NCBI GenBank assembly: GCA_039000515.1
Contig: JBCFYV010000012.1
Location: forward strand, 13,815,708 to 13,879,707
Direction of reading: 5' to 3'
Source of the DNA: Timema cristinae
Taxonomy: Eukaryota; Arthropoda; Insecta; Phasmatodea; Timematidae
Length of the DNA: 64,000 bases
The notes beneath the pieces were generated by a model. That model searched no databases, was not told the DNA's origin, and saw only the letters and a program-made list of their open reading frames with translations. This document shows, one piece after another, positions 1 through 13,362 of this stretch. The position numbers were made by a program, and so were the translations under genes. How positions within the stretch are numbered: position 1 is the first letter of the stretch; the number at the start of each line of letters is the position of its first letter.

Positions 1-2383
1 CATAGGAGACGTCACCCTATTATTCTCTTGAGATTTTAGACAAAATTTACCATTTATTCCGAAACACTGTCAACAAAAATAAGCATTTTCTTTGCGATGA
101 CAAAAACTAGACTAATTTGTAGATTTAAGTTTTTGGATCTTGGCAAGAGAGTTTTCACAGAGCACGAAAGCAAGGTGTGCTTTAATTAACTCCCAAATAT
201 GCGTCGTGATCAATGATAGCAAGTAATTAATCCATTTTATTCATCCTTATACATGCCTAGGTCTTTTGTAAACAATTTTCTTACGTTGTTTGAGGATCAA
301 TATATTCTAGCTCCTAAAATGAAAAAGTTTAGTAAAACTATCGACAGTATTTTAGATCTGTTTGAAGTGCCACAAGCATCCACACCCCTCGATTAAAATT
401 TGAACACTAATTAGTTTGCTGAGTAATTTGAGCCCACCTAAATTGAGCAATGAGATTCACTTACTGGTAAACAGTCTGAAAAACTTAATTATAGTGGCAA
501 CTCTCATGGCAGATTGCACTTCAGGAAACCATGTCTTGAGACCAAGAATATCCATGATTTTTTTTAAAATCAGATTTGCCTTTCCAGTTTAAATGTATGC
601 AGTTTCCTACTAAGCATTTTTCTGCAATGACCACCACCACAGCGCAAGGACAAACCCCCAAAACTACAGGCGTTGATCGCCGTGGCAAGTGTTTCTCAAA
701 TGTACTAAACGTGGTGTGTTAGTTCCCGTTTTAGTTGTAGCATAAATATTTTACAATTCAGCTTATAAAGATAAAACAACAAAATTCGTTTACAGAGAGT
801 CCTTGAATTAAAATTTTAACTATATTTCCTTCACTTAATACAAATATTCAATAATTGTAATCTTTAAATATAAATAATTAAATTATATTTTTATTTTATT
901 TTACTGAATATGTATCTTTATCATCTCCAAAACTTCCATCATGGTAATCCATACATAATAATTGGCGTGACTTCTTCTCTGTATTGCAAATTAAAAGCTG
1001 TGGGATTTGAAACGTTATTGTTTTAATAAATACGCTTTGAAAATTTAAATTAATATGAATGAAGATGCAAACACAGCCATGGTAGAATAAACAAATATTG
1101 TTTAAATGTGCCCTACTGTGCCGTAGCATCTTACAGTTATGCTTTAAACAAATATTTATGATACCTAATATATGATAAATCTATTTTCTTGTTTTATATG
1201 TATTTGATAAATAAATTTGATGCATGTTAAGAGCATTTATTTATCATTTAATGTAAGTTATTATTGTTTTATTTAGCAAGGAGATATTTATTATGCACAC
1301 TATTAGAAGATAAACTATGTGGTTAGTTTGTGTATTCATAACCGTTTAAACTAACACGTATCAGCATATTTCACACACTACTCGATCTAGCTTGAAGTAT
1401 TTAGACAGATCACAATTTTCCACAATGTTTTACCACCAGTTTGGGCTGTACACATATTTACACTAGGGTAAATGCACTTAAATTTGTATGGAGGGAAAGA
1501 GGGATACCATTTAAAAAAACTGTCGTATAACTAACCAGGATTAAATCACTTATGGGCCTATTCCTATCACAGATAGTCAAGTCCAAAGAGAGAATAATGT
1601 CTTAGACCATTAAATTATTGTAAAGAGAATAGTAAGGTTGATTATGCAAATGCCTACGTCACTTAGTACACAGCAGTTGTATTTTATTTAAAAAAACATC
1701 AACACATACATAATATTTTAGTTAAGTAGAGTAGATACATTATTTGGTCTTTGATGTTGATTTAAAAGGTTTAATTATTGTTAAAATTACAAAATGTAAC
1801 CCGATTTTTGATACATTTTTTGTCTTCCATATAACTTTGTGTAAGTAATGTGCTGAATTGTGTACTGAGTGACGTCACACACTCAGCCAATATGTCTTTC
1901 TCTATCTAGTTTAACTTCTATTATCTTTATATTGATATACTTACTGTTTGAAACCAATTACAATTCTAGTCTAAATTTAGGCCAACTTTAGTCACAATAT
2001 GGCCTAAAAATTAATAAATAATTGATTATAAATAATAAATAATAACATTATCAACTTTAGGGATTCATTGAAATTTTATTATGCCAGAATAAATGCCGAT
2101 GGTTTGAAGTCAAATTCGAACATTATTATATTTGATTGTAGCTCTTATTCAATTTCTAATATCCTACACAGAGCTATTAATTACTTATACAATTTACAAG
2201 TTAAAAATTACAAATATGTTTTGAAATGTATAATTATATAAAAGTGAAAATCTATTTAATTCTGATTTCTGATTTTAAGAAATAACTTAATCCATTACTA
2301 ACATATGTGTAATTGTGTTCCTCACTAATATACACTTAACCATTAATAAATGAATATATTTAATCATAGTTTGGATTCTTGAA
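1..2383. other. AT-rich noncoding DNA, no gene seen
   Basis: No coding pattern, RNA gene or clear repeat was recognised. The only ORF of any length (minus, 896-1129) is A/T-biased and has no family resemblance. Confidence 0.5.
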
Positions 2384-2504
2384 TCATCGATTGCTCTAAT
2401 TCCACAAATCCTGTGGTATTCGAGCGATTCTTGTCACGAACAATTTCAAAATAATAAAATTATGACGTGCTTGACAAGAAATTATGATTTTAAGCAATCG
2501 ATGA
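2384..2504. other. Nested inverted-repeat structure
   Basis: Outer arms TCATCGATTGCT (2384-2395) and AGCAATCGATGA (2493-2504) are perfect complements. An alternative inner hairpin at 2389-2429 pairs about 16 of 18 positions around the loop AATCC. A further arm pair, TTCTTGTCA and TGACAAGAA, lies inside the outer arms. It could be a small foldback element or a structured RNA; no family is recognised. Confidence 0.5.
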
Positions 2505-4134
2505 AAGGAATGAAATTTACTTGTGTAGTTGAGAGTAAAAATATACTTAAAAAGTTCAAAACTATATAAATATTAATAATTTATAAGAAAGAGTGATTTC
2601 TTCGTTGCTTAGGAAGTATTATAATTTGTCAGTGACATCAAATTTTAACACCTTTTTTAATAATATAATTTTAAAGGTTTTTACTTTAATAAAGATTGTA
2701 CATATTTAATGATTAATTGATTTAAATATGGATTCAAGACTGGAAATAAAATTTAAGATTAAGATTCGAGAAATATAGGAACGAACCCATCTCTATATTT
2801 AATATTTTATCAAATAAAAGGGAAAGATCCTAACGGTAGAATGGTCGGTTGAACTGCTTCCGATCATTTACAGGAAGTATCTTACCTCATATCTGTGAAC
2901 ACAATATAATAGAGACAACTTGTTTGAAATCATATTTTAAAATACCGACTAAACGTGAAAAGAGTACTGTACATAATGTATTTCACTGTAAATAACCCAT
3001 AAATTTCATATGAGTGAAGAATACTTAGAATATAATACTAAACTAAAATGTGTGGTTTTTAACATCCCTCGCCCAGGGCTGTGCCACTGTTTTGGAAATT
3101 TGAGCAAATGAAATGGTGTTCAGTGGTGAGAGGTTTTAAGAACACAAAGTATATAAATATAGTAATATCAATGTTTTAAATTTCACTTGCAAGAGTGAAC
3201 ATGAATATGATCAGTCAGATTAACGTTCGGTTAAATGACTTTTTCTAAATTAATTTAAAAAAATTCCACTCACAAAACCAATTTAACTTTGAAATACAGC
3301 CCAGTCAATCCGATAGAAAATAAGGGCTATTTTGTAATTGTATATTGAAATTGCAGGTAACTATTGTAACACGCTGAGTGAAATGAGAGAATAATATCTC
3401 CCCTAAAAGAGAAGTCTAGTTTTAATGGTTGGAAACATTTGATGGAATGCCTGTGGCTTGAAAACTCTCTTTCATGTATGTGTAGGTGAGTCCTGTTAAA
3501 ATACTGTTTGCATCAAATAGGGACGATATTTGATTGTGCTCCATAAACCAAATGTTAACTGTTCTTTTTAGACGTGTATTATTTGCTTTGATATTTTAAC
3601 TCATTGAAATGAATTGTTAGTCTTCAACGTAGCGTACCCACACTGGAGGTCACGTGATATGAGGCGTCAGACTCACCTTGAATGGTATACTGGAGATAAA
3701 AGCCTAAACTCCATCAAGGTACACAGGGATGTTTTTAATGATCTCATTTTCTCTCAAAATGAATATGCTGGTACATTACAATTTAAACAAAACACTAACA
3801 CACTGCACCAAAATACCATTTTATAGCGTGTTAAATAAAAACTTCCAGCTTGAGCATTTTGGTAGTACACAATTGTATCACCTGTAACATTTTATAAAGT
3901 AGAATTAAAACTTAACTTACAATATTGGCGTATGAATATATATTGTTAATAAATTAAAAGGAAAGAGACACATTCAAATTTTAACACAAGTGGAAATATC
4001 CTATATCTATAAATATATAATATATTTATTTCTAAGTATTCAAACATGAGATCATGGGATCTGAAATTGCCAGATTTAAAATATATTATCAATATCTTTG
4101 AAATAAAATGTATGTTTATGTAAGACAATACCCA
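2505..4134. other. AT-rich noncoding DNA, no gene seen
   Basis: No recognisable gene. The 70-aa plus ORF at 3614-3826 has no known motif and is probably chance. Confidence 0.45.
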
Positions 4135-4990
4135 CTCACTGACTCACTTTTCACCGTATTTCTCCAATCACTGGTCATTGAAACTTGAAATGTTTCTTTT
4201 TCAGGAAAAAATTCAAATTTCCTCTTATATCCAAAACCATTTAAAATTGTTAAATTTCAAAATGGTCGTACAGGAAAAAAACCCTTTTTCAGATGAGTTA
4301 GAAAATATTTTCATTGACAGGTAGGTGGCGGGATTTCTACATATAACCAAAATAATTTAAAATTTGAAGATTCTAAAAATGGGGCTCCTGGTTATGGGAG
4401 GAACCTATAGTAAAAAAAATCTTTAGGTAAGTTAGAATAATAAAATTTGGCAGGCATGTAAAATGAAAAAATTTGAAAAAGCAATAAATATTATAATTTT
4501 AAAATTCCAGGAGTGAATTATAGTAAAGAATAATCAAAATTTTCAAAACTAATAGTAAACAACTTTTTACCAATGTTGTAGAAAACATAATTTTGGCAGG
4601 TGGATTAAAAGACCACCCCTAATTAATGTTAGTGCTTAAAATGCTGAGGATATCTTAACTGAGACGTTGAGAAACAAGAGGGATATAAAAGAAAAAGAAA
4701 CACTTTTCATTTAAGTAGAAAATTTAAATTTGGGAAGCCAGTTGAAGATCAATAATAAATAGCCAAATTGATTTTAAAATTTTGGATTTCTAAGAAAGAG
4801 TTGTTTAAATGGAGGGGCTGACTAACTGAAATATCTACTTTTATATGTGTTGGAAAACTGAAATTCGGTAAGACGGTATGGAAACCATTTAAAATAGCAA
4901 TACAATTCTAAATATTTTAAATGAAAAAATAGGTAGAAAGGGAGAGATGAGTAAAAATACCCATAACCAAAAATCGAGGGATAAACTAGC
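4135..4990. repeat. Decayed tandem array, unit about 130 bp
   Basis: A motif of the form GAAAA-TTNAAATTTGGCAGG recurs about six times (near 4190, 4305, 4431, 4579, 4717 and 4853), spaced 115-148 bp. The copies are strongly diverged. It opens with a CACTCACTGACTCAC block resembling a repeat type common in arthropod genomes. No coding function is inferred. Confidence 0.5.
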
Positions 4991-6234
4991 GCCTATCAAA
5001 AATTCTATCTATACAGTTTGCTAGATCATGATGCTATATGGAAAACCATGCTTCTTATTATTCAATGTGCCTCTGTGTGAGAGTATTATTATTTTTACAT
5101 GCTATTTCAAGGAATGTGATGCTCTTTTTTCCAACATAGTTCTGTAACAATTTATATTAGTTCGATTTCCTTAATTTATGATTGTTCCTAGGTAAAGATT
5201 TGCTCATAATGGATTGTGTTTGTTTGTTTGTTTGTTTGTCCACTAAGTTTATGAACATGGTAATACTTTGTATCAATTATTTAAATCATTCTAATTAACA
5301 TGGTTGGTTTTTGATTGCAATATATTTGTACAATGAGAAACTATCAGCACGTGGGTAGCCAAATGTTGGACGTTCTAATTTGATACAGTTTTGATGCTGC
5401 TTTACCCTGATAAGAAAAAACACAAACTAGTTAATAATATAGTAAAATGTTATCAATGTTTACCACAAAAAAGAATTTATTTTAAAAGGTGCTCCAAATG
5501 TACATCCGTAAGAAAATATAGGTATAGTTTTAATTATTTGCAGCGGTTTTTAAAGGAACATAACATAAGTTGACTTGGTACTTTATCCTCAAGTATTAAT
5601 TATTACTCTCTAAGACACATTACTAAAAAAATATAATATACTTGGTGTCATTATAATATTACTTCTTTCAATGTAAAAGGGCAATACCTTTGTATATTGG
5701 CTCATTCTATGTAATTGAATCTTTTTCTTACTAAAAAAATTGATTTATTTTAAAATATTCCAAACATGAGCATGGGAGGTTCTTGAGTATGGAGTCCTCG
5801 TTCTGTGCGGTTATGTATTCAATTCTAGTAATTTGTTTTACCCGTTTGGATTCTGCACTAGGACAATTATTATTAATAACTGACTCTACGTGGAGGGATA
5901 TGGAATTTGCTAAACAAAAATCAGAGAAAATAAAAGCGCTATAGTCTCAGGAAATTAATGTTTATATGTAATATAATAGATCTAATAAACACTTGAAACT
6001 TCTTTTCTGCTTAAAATACACGTGCTATTACACGCGTTCTATTGATACTTTGTAGATAATACTGACCACCATATAAATAAATAATCCAAATAAAATGTCA
6101 ACAAAATATAAATAACAGTGTTGGAGAAAATTCCTTAGTATATGTCTACCGGAATTAAAAAATGTAATAATGATTAGAATATAGGATTCCTCTAAATTTC
6201 AGTTAAGGATGAGTCGTGTTAGATCTCGCCTAAT
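4991..6234. other. AT-rich noncoding DNA with a (TTTG)n microsatellite
   Basis: A (TTTG)5 tract lies near 5218-5239. The 60-aa ORF at 5391-5573 holds two CxxC pairs but no recognisable domain, and is left unannotated as chance. Confidence 0.45.
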
Positions 6235-6425
6235 TATTTCCGTTAGTTGTATTCTTAGCAAAGTGACTATAAAATTAATTACGGTTGACATCTTGCATAA
6301 CTATTTTGGTAAGTTGAATTAGTAGCAAAATTATTATATTTGTTAATTACGATTAAGATCCCGCAGAGTTATGGTGGTTAGTTGTACTAATAGCGAAGGG
6401 ATTATAATTGTTAATTACAGTTATA
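6235..6425. repeat. Degenerate tandem repeat, unit about 75-80 bp
   Basis: Three diverged copies carry the shared strings GTTAGTTGTA-TNNTAGC and TTAATTACGRTT. Unit boundaries are approximate. Confidence 0.45.
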
Positions 6426-6464
6426 GCCACATATAGATATTATATTCTTCAAATAGAGAAATGG

Positions 6465-6530
6465 GAATGGGATTCAAACTCGTCACCTTTGGTTTAGTCT
6501 ATGTCCAGGTACATAACTGACTGCCTAAAA
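6465..6530 (-). repeat. tRNA-derived SINE head, family C (decayed)
   Basis: On the minus strand it reads CCAAAGGTGACGAGTTTGAATCCC, with a B-box-like GTTTGAATCC. It matches the other family C heads at 16258 and 52265. Confidence 0.4.
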
Positions 6531-6560
6531 ATATTAGTGAAGACTGATCATCTGCAAGGG

Positions 6561-6635
6561 ACGACAACCGGATAGCTCAGTGGCAAGGCTATTTCATAAT
6601 AATTCAAACGTCCCGGGTTTGATTCCTGTGTAAAA
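6561..6635 (+). repeat. tRNA-derived SINE head, family C
   Basis: It shows a box A-like TAGCTCAGTGG and a box B-like GGTTTGATTCC at tRNA-like spacing. The acceptor and anticodon arms do not form, so it is a SINE head or tRNA relic rather than a functional tRNA gene. Confidence 0.45.
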
Positions 6636-8141
6636 TATATAATTTTTCATAAAGAGAATGTTGGCTAGTGTTGTGTTTAGTTTGTCAATATCCCCATGAT
6701 AACAACGTTCAGCTGAAAGAATCTTTATTTGATCTAAACTATGTGTCGACGCTCTCTAAGGTTCATCATGGATCAAACAAGGAACATCCTCTTCTTTTGT
6801 ATTATCAAGAAAGTAAAGTTTAAAAATAGTTGACCCAAAAGATAAAAAAGGAAACTCCTCATTGTTATTTTTGAAACAAATCTTTTGCCATTGATTACAA
6901 TTTCCGGGTCCCCTTTCAAGGTTGAGAAGAGGGTTGGTCGGGTAGGAGATAGAGGAAGTAAGTTGAAGGGGGTACTAGTTTTAACTCTGCACCGGAAACT
7001 CAGTCGGAATGAGCACTTTCGGCCTCAGTGACCGTCGCAGATTGACTGATTATGGGCCCAACAGGCGGATTGTCCACTCGACCCGGAAATGAGTTCCTTC
7101 AATGCCCTCCACACACCCTCACTCCCCATCATTTTCAACTGATTCCAATCCTGGTTTTTTATGTGCTGCAACCACCATGTTTTACTCTATTTTATTTTTC
7201 CAATTTTTGGACAATAGTAGGCCTTTCAGTGTTTTTAGTAAAAGTTATTTTTGTTGACGAATTCTGGAAGTAGTAAGTGACTACATTGTATTCAATAGGC
7301 TATATTTTGCACCAAATACTATTAGTGATGAATAAACTATTATTAAATCAAGTGCTTAATCCGAATTGATAGTAAGACGCGGTATCAGGAAAAATATAAA
7401 ATCAATATCAGGATAATGGCTTGAAATCAAGTTTATTCGATATATGTTGATGGTTGTTCTTATATTAGGGGTTAAGAAGGCCCTTAATAGTTTAATGATA
7501 ATAGGTTGATATGAAAAAAGATTAGTTATGTATTTTTATCCTCTGCTATTATTATTGAGTGAGTTCCCACATTTGGGTTGATAGTTTTAACTAAAAGAAA
7601 ATGTTCTTCTTAAAAAAATGTTAGTACACAATATTCCAGAATATAAATATTATACAATTTTTAAAGCTTTGTAAGTTTCAGAGTTTTGTAAACTTTTTCA
7701 TAATTATTTTTTGACCATTAGAATTATAAAACATAGATTTTTTTAGAAATCAGTATATTTTTATCGTAAAAGAGAATGTAGGCCTATTTATTAAACAAGT
7801 AAGACTTAGGGGAATGAACATTATTACTTTATTTGAGGTATTTAACGTGCACTTTCTGAACCGACAGATTATATCACCAGACGAGAATTTCTCGGAGCGA
7901 AAGCGAAATGGGCCTACTAATTTTTCCGGGAAAGGTATTTTCATATACCTTATAGGATTATTTTACTTGCCAAAATTGACATGGAACCAATGGTTCACTT
8001 TCCCTGTGAAGGAATTTGTTCTACGGGTTTTTATCGCCCAAGAAAAATTCATTGACCCTAGTTGGGTTTGAAGCCCTGAACATAGGCTCCTGATACGAGA
8101 ACTTTGCCCCAAGACCGCAAATTGTAGACTTCAGTTTGGTT
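6636..8141. other. Noncoding DNA, no gene seen
   Basis: It contains a SINE-type tail relic (GTAAGACGCGG near 7373) and no recognisable coding region. The ORFs at 7052, 7750 and 7814 have no family signature. Confidence 0.4.
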
Positions 8142-8185
8142 TAATAATAATAATAATAATATAATAATAATAATAATAATAATAA
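8142..8185. repeat. (TAA)n microsatellite
   Basis: About 14 units with one interruption. Confidence 0.9.
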
Positions 8186-8903
8186 AAATTTTATTTTATA
8201 AAAATAAGATTGAAAGTAGTCGGTGGTTATGAGGTCTAACTTACTACTCTAGTGTTATAGTGGATTACAAGTGACTTTAAAATGATTGAAGACAAAGTTT
8301 ATTTCCGCCACTATTAGGAACGGGATGGAAAGGATTTAAAAGGATTTAAAAGGTGTTTGCGTCGCCTCATGTTCCATCTATTTATAAGTTACGCTTCGCT
8401 GTACTCGTCACAGGTGTATAATCGTTCCCAAAGGTCGACACAATCAAAGCTTACACCACTACCTTTGGATAGTAAATAAATAAATCAATAAAAACTGTTT
8501 GGTAAAACCCAAAATAAATCAAGAGTAAAGACATATTTAAATTAAAAAAAAAAATCATTAATATATAAATTTTTGTAAGAATTATTGATTAATCCTTAGA
8601 TTTATACAGAACAGTAAAGGTTTTCACTTCTATGCTACTAACTTTGATATCATTTAAGTAAAAACTTACAAGGTCAACCCTATTATTCTCTGTATTGATA
8701 GCACCATTTCATGATTTGTCGAATTATACTTTTACTACAAAAAAGAGACAAACTCAAAGAGTTATTTAACGAACTCCCTTATTACTATCTACTCAGTACA
8801 AGTTCTACTTCTAATATTTAAATATGAACTAATTTTTAAGATTTTTATTTATGATTTTTACTGATTTTAAATCTGATTGAATTTCCCTACAACTCTTTAT
8901 TAA

Positions 8904-8904
<1 letters not shown>

Positions 8905-8954
<50 letters not shown>
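8905..8954. repeat. (TTA)n microsatellite
   Basis: About 16 uninterrupted TTA units. Confidence 0.9.
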
Positions 8955-9339
8955 CATATATTTTAATAAATACTGATTTGTATGTATCATTACTTATTTA
9001 TAATGGTTTCTTTTTATTTTCTTCTGTAATTATGTTTTTATATAAACTAATTGTGTAATATTTTGTGTTGTCCAGCACTATAATAAAGGAAATTGAAATT
9101 GAAGTAATTATTATGAGTATCTAAAATAATATTGCCCAATAAAAAAGGTAATTATTTTGTAAGCTATGTATTTTGTTTACTTGACTAAACGTTAACTATT
9201 AACTATTTTATCCAAGCCTCTGGTATTTTTGTAAACAACAGAATACATAATCAACCTTAAACATTAGAATTAAATCTTATGGTCCGCCATTTGTTAGTAT
9301 ACTTTCAGTTCTCTTTATGTTTGTTTGCTATGCACTGTA

Positions 9340-9645
9340 ATGGATACAGCTCCTAGTGAATACAATTCCTATTTTTCTGGGTATATTACCAGTAAGTGCA
9401 ATTCCGATTTTGCATTAAGGTCACCAGTTTGAGAGATATCGTTCCAAATGGGTACAATTTAAATTTTTTTAAATGTAATTACAGTGGGTACTATACCAAT
9501 TTTTCAATCAATTCGCTTGTTCGATGGATACAATTACGATTTTTATGGGTATAATTTCATTGGGTACAGTTCCGATTTTTCAATAAGGTCACTTGGTTTA
9601 GAAATACTGGAATGGTGACAATTCCAAATGGGTAAAATTCAGTCA
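9340..9645. repeat. Degenerate tandem duplication, unit about 180 bp
   Basis: Two homologous copies share CAATTCCGATTTT, TAAGGTCAC and TTCCAAATGGGTA (first near 9397, second near 9577). Each is built of shorter GGGTAYAATTCC sub-repeats. Confidence 0.5.
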
Positions 9646-12600
9646 TCTGGTCAGTTGTAGGTAGTTGCTTGCTTTGGTTATTAATTTGGTGTCGAGTTAA
9701 TAAAGGGGAAATTTAAAAAGGATTATAAAGATTTTTTTTTTTACTTTTTATTGCGTTTTCTAAGTAGATTTTTTTGTAAAATGTTTTTAGTCTAAAATGA
9801 TTTTTAATTAATTACATAAAATCCCTGAACTAACTTATTCTGACTAAAGAGATTACCTGACAGTTTATTATTCAGAATTAGGATGATTGCGAGCCTTGCA
9901 CTCGGCACTACCTTCCGGTGATGCTTCATAATAATCATAATATTTGATATCTATTTATTTTATATACATCATTCTTTTTTTTTTTTGTCCAAGCAAGTTT
10001 ATATGGGTTCGGACTCTTTCTGCTGATTGATAACAAATCCGATGATGTTGATTATTTTCAAAGTGGTTCGTCTTAAATAAATTAATACCTTTAAGTAATA
10101 TATAAAAGTATTTTAGGCCAACTTTTCTATCATGTGTATTAGTTCTACCAAACTTCAAACATGTATTATTAGATGTTTATTCAATAGTATATTTAAATAT
10201 ATTCTTATTAATTTCGTTATAAAAAATGTGCAGTACCACATCATTAGTTGTGTTACTTTAAGGGCTTGATTTGTTATATTTAACAGTACTTGACATATTT
10301 ATTAATAAAAATATATGCCCTTACTTAATTATGCCTGTCTCTCTATTCCACTAGTTGAATTTACCAAAGATCTCATCCAAAGCACATATAAAAACACCAA
10401 GTCGATGTCGATTAATTCCTCAACTCTAGGCCGTACAAAACATCAGCCCTTCTGATGAATCGATACAAAGGAAAATTGTGGTATGGGAGGAGATAGCTGC
10501 CTAGAGTGGTGAGCTTAAGGTGGGATTGGAAAGGGGGGGGTAAGGGGAGGTCCTAGCATCATTAATAAATGATTGCTGGAAGTATAAACTCACCCTTACC
10601 TCCACATCACCCTACGGGCTCCGTTTACCCCTCCATCCCTTTCATTTGCTCTTATACTAGACAAAGCTTTGTCCATTTTAGAGGCAAAATCCCCACAGAA
10701 AACCAGGGCTAGTACGTATTAGTATGTAATAATGGCGTGGCCTGATACAAGACCCTAGCTACTTTACTTATTGTTAATGCATGCCAACCTATTATGTAGG
10801 AAACTTTGGGTTACGCCAAAAGGGCTTATCGCTCTGCTCATACTAGTGGAGAGTGTATGATTTTGAGCTGCGCGATTGAAACATTTAGCTAGCTTCTAAA
10901 CAGGCTTATTAAAACCCTTGTATTTTGATATCAATACTTTTATTTTAAGTTAAGTATTTTGAATTCTTGATATAGGGAGTGCATTAAATTACAACATATT
11001 TATTTAGTTATTTGGTGAATAAAGTTCACCGTTTATAATAAAATAAAATATTTTTTAATAGTTTTCAATAGTTATTAATTATTTTTTCACATCTCTAAAG
11101 ACCCTTGATTAAAATTTACTGAAACTAGCTAAAACTAAGTGTCAATATTGGGAGCTTAATTATAAGTGTTTTCATATTTCTGCACTTCCCCAGCCCCCTT
11201 ACCTAGGAAACCATAGTGGCCTTTCCTTAAGAAGGGCGGTTCTCCTTTCCTCTCTCTAATACACATATTAAAGTATGTATCTAGTTTGAATAAAGTTACC
11301 TTTCAAAATCCCACTATATGCTCTCATAGCAATATTATCCGTGTTCTTATAGTGCTACGTTTATCTACTAAGCTTTCAAATGTATCATATCCATTTGTGA
11401 TTGGTCAATATGAACACAATCTTTACTTAATTATTTACATAAAATAAAGAAAGAATTTTTTTAGTAGACGCATTGTTATTCACCCGGAAAGAGTACGAAA
11501 AACTTGGAAAACTACTCTCAGTTCAATTGGCTGGTATTTAAACCAAATCACAACTTGTCAGCTCAGAACTGATCATAACGCATATGGAATTAAATAAAAA
11601 TTCGAACTAAAATACCATGTGCAGCAACTTCAAAACTTTTTCAAAACCTAGATTATGCGATTAGTTTAGTCAATAGCTCCTGACCCAACTAACAAAAATG
11701 TCAGTAGTGGTTCCAAATATGCCAAAAATATTTTACATTTACATTAGATTATTTCTCTTTATACAAATGATAAATTATTGGTATAGGTCCTAGTTGTGGT
11801 ATATGCCTTAGAATAAATTAAAATAAAGGATATTTCTAAGCTCTCAGCCCAAACTTAAGCCACAGCATTTGTGCATAGAAATAAACATAGCATTCTGCAA
11901 AAACAGTCCGGAAAGATAATCTTGCACAGATGAAAGCTGAAGTAAAGACTCAATAACATTGGATGTACGCATCTGTAATTACGTTCGTGTGCAACAAGCT
12001 GCAATATCATTAGGTGGGCACAGTGATAAACCCTGGCGAAGGGTGAGCTAACGTCAAATGCAACCGATGGATACTTTTGGGCCAGGGAGGCTATTTTGAG
12101 AACCTACTGTGACATTCCCACCTGATGATATTTGACATACTTACAGTTGTGTGCTCCCGGCGTTGTTATGTTTAACTTCAGCTTACATCAGTATTACAAG
12201 ATGACGTTTCTAATTTCTTATTCTGGAGTTTTCTGCTTATTTATGTCCACATATTCTGTGGTCTAAGTTTGGCCATATATTTAGAAACACCATATATATA
12301 TATACAACTTTTTTTAAGCAAAAGTGCCTTACAGGCCACCAATAAGATACTAAAGTAAAATTATAATGAATCAAAATATCAAAATGTATTAAGTTAGTGG
12401 CCATAAGTTGTATTAGAGCATTTAAGTTCCAGAACACTATGGGTAATTTACTCAAAATTAATATCATAACACACACTTTAGTCGAGCCCCATCAAACCAG
12501 TTCGTCACTAAATAATGTGAAAATACTCAAGTTAAAACGAATTGATAGCAAGTGTAAGCCTCTATACCTCAAATATATTTTCTTTTACCGACTGTACGAA

Positions 12601-13104
12601 AATACAACGTACTTATTACTGTAAAGATTCTGTTGATTTGGAATGACGGTGAACAGAAGTGGAAGAGCAGGGAGTGTTAACTATTTATCTCTCTCTCACC
12701 TCTCCCCCTCCCAACCACCATCTCAACGCACCCTCATTTAACAGTTTAGTATAGTTACAGTTGCTAAATGCAGCTGGTACCCCTGCCTTGAGACTACATT
12801 GCAACCAACCTACACTGGATATGTTGATCAAAAAGATTATCTTAATATTTATATGCTTGCACTTCCAGATGGCTATATTTTGATCGGAGTAATCATACAC
12901 CGTTTGGTTTAGGGTAGGAGGGGGAGAACGCACGTTAAGTTCTTTATTTATACTACTTTGTGGCAAAAAAAAACAAAACAAAATAAATCAAATATGTCGC
13001 TTCAATATATTTGTTTAGTTTAGTTTTCTACTTAGAGTAATCTGAACAGTTGTATATTTGTCATGAGAATATTGGTATTTGAAGATAAGCTTTTTAAAAT
13101 AAAA
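9646..13104. other. Noncoding DNA, no gene seen
   Basis: Small blocks of higher GC occur at 10440-10690, 12000-12170 and 12690-12950, without a recognisable reading frame, RNA gene or mobile-element signature. Confidence 0.4.
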
Positions 13105-13107
13105 TAT

Positions 13108-13362
13108 GCCCGCTTTGGTAGGCGCAATAGCTAAGGCATCAATCTTGAACGACTGGACTGCCTATGACAGGGAGATCAGGGTTGGAATCCCGGTCCAGCG
13201 TGCTGAAGCTAGTATTTAAAAAAACAATGATCCACGCTCCATCCACGCAAATGCAGGTACACTTCCTCAAAATACTTTCTTACTCATTTTACACAAATTA
13301 GTGTAATTAGTACATATGCGTGTAACCCGGATGGTTTGTAAGACACAGTGCTAGCCAAAAAT
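13108..13362 (+). repeat. tRNA-derived SINE, family B (old copy)
   Basis: The tRNA-like head has GGGTTGGAATCCC as box B. The body contains ACGCAAATGCAGGTACACTT and TAGTGTAATTAGTAC. The 3' end is the shared GCGTGTAACCCGGATGG-TAAGAC-CAGTGCTA tail. It is diverged from the younger copies at 35163 and 61365. Confidence 0.7.

Noticed and set aside
5391..5573. Small zinc-finger-like protein with two CxxC pairs
   Set aside because: Spacing fits no known finger, the frame is short and A/T-biased, and no exon signals are present.
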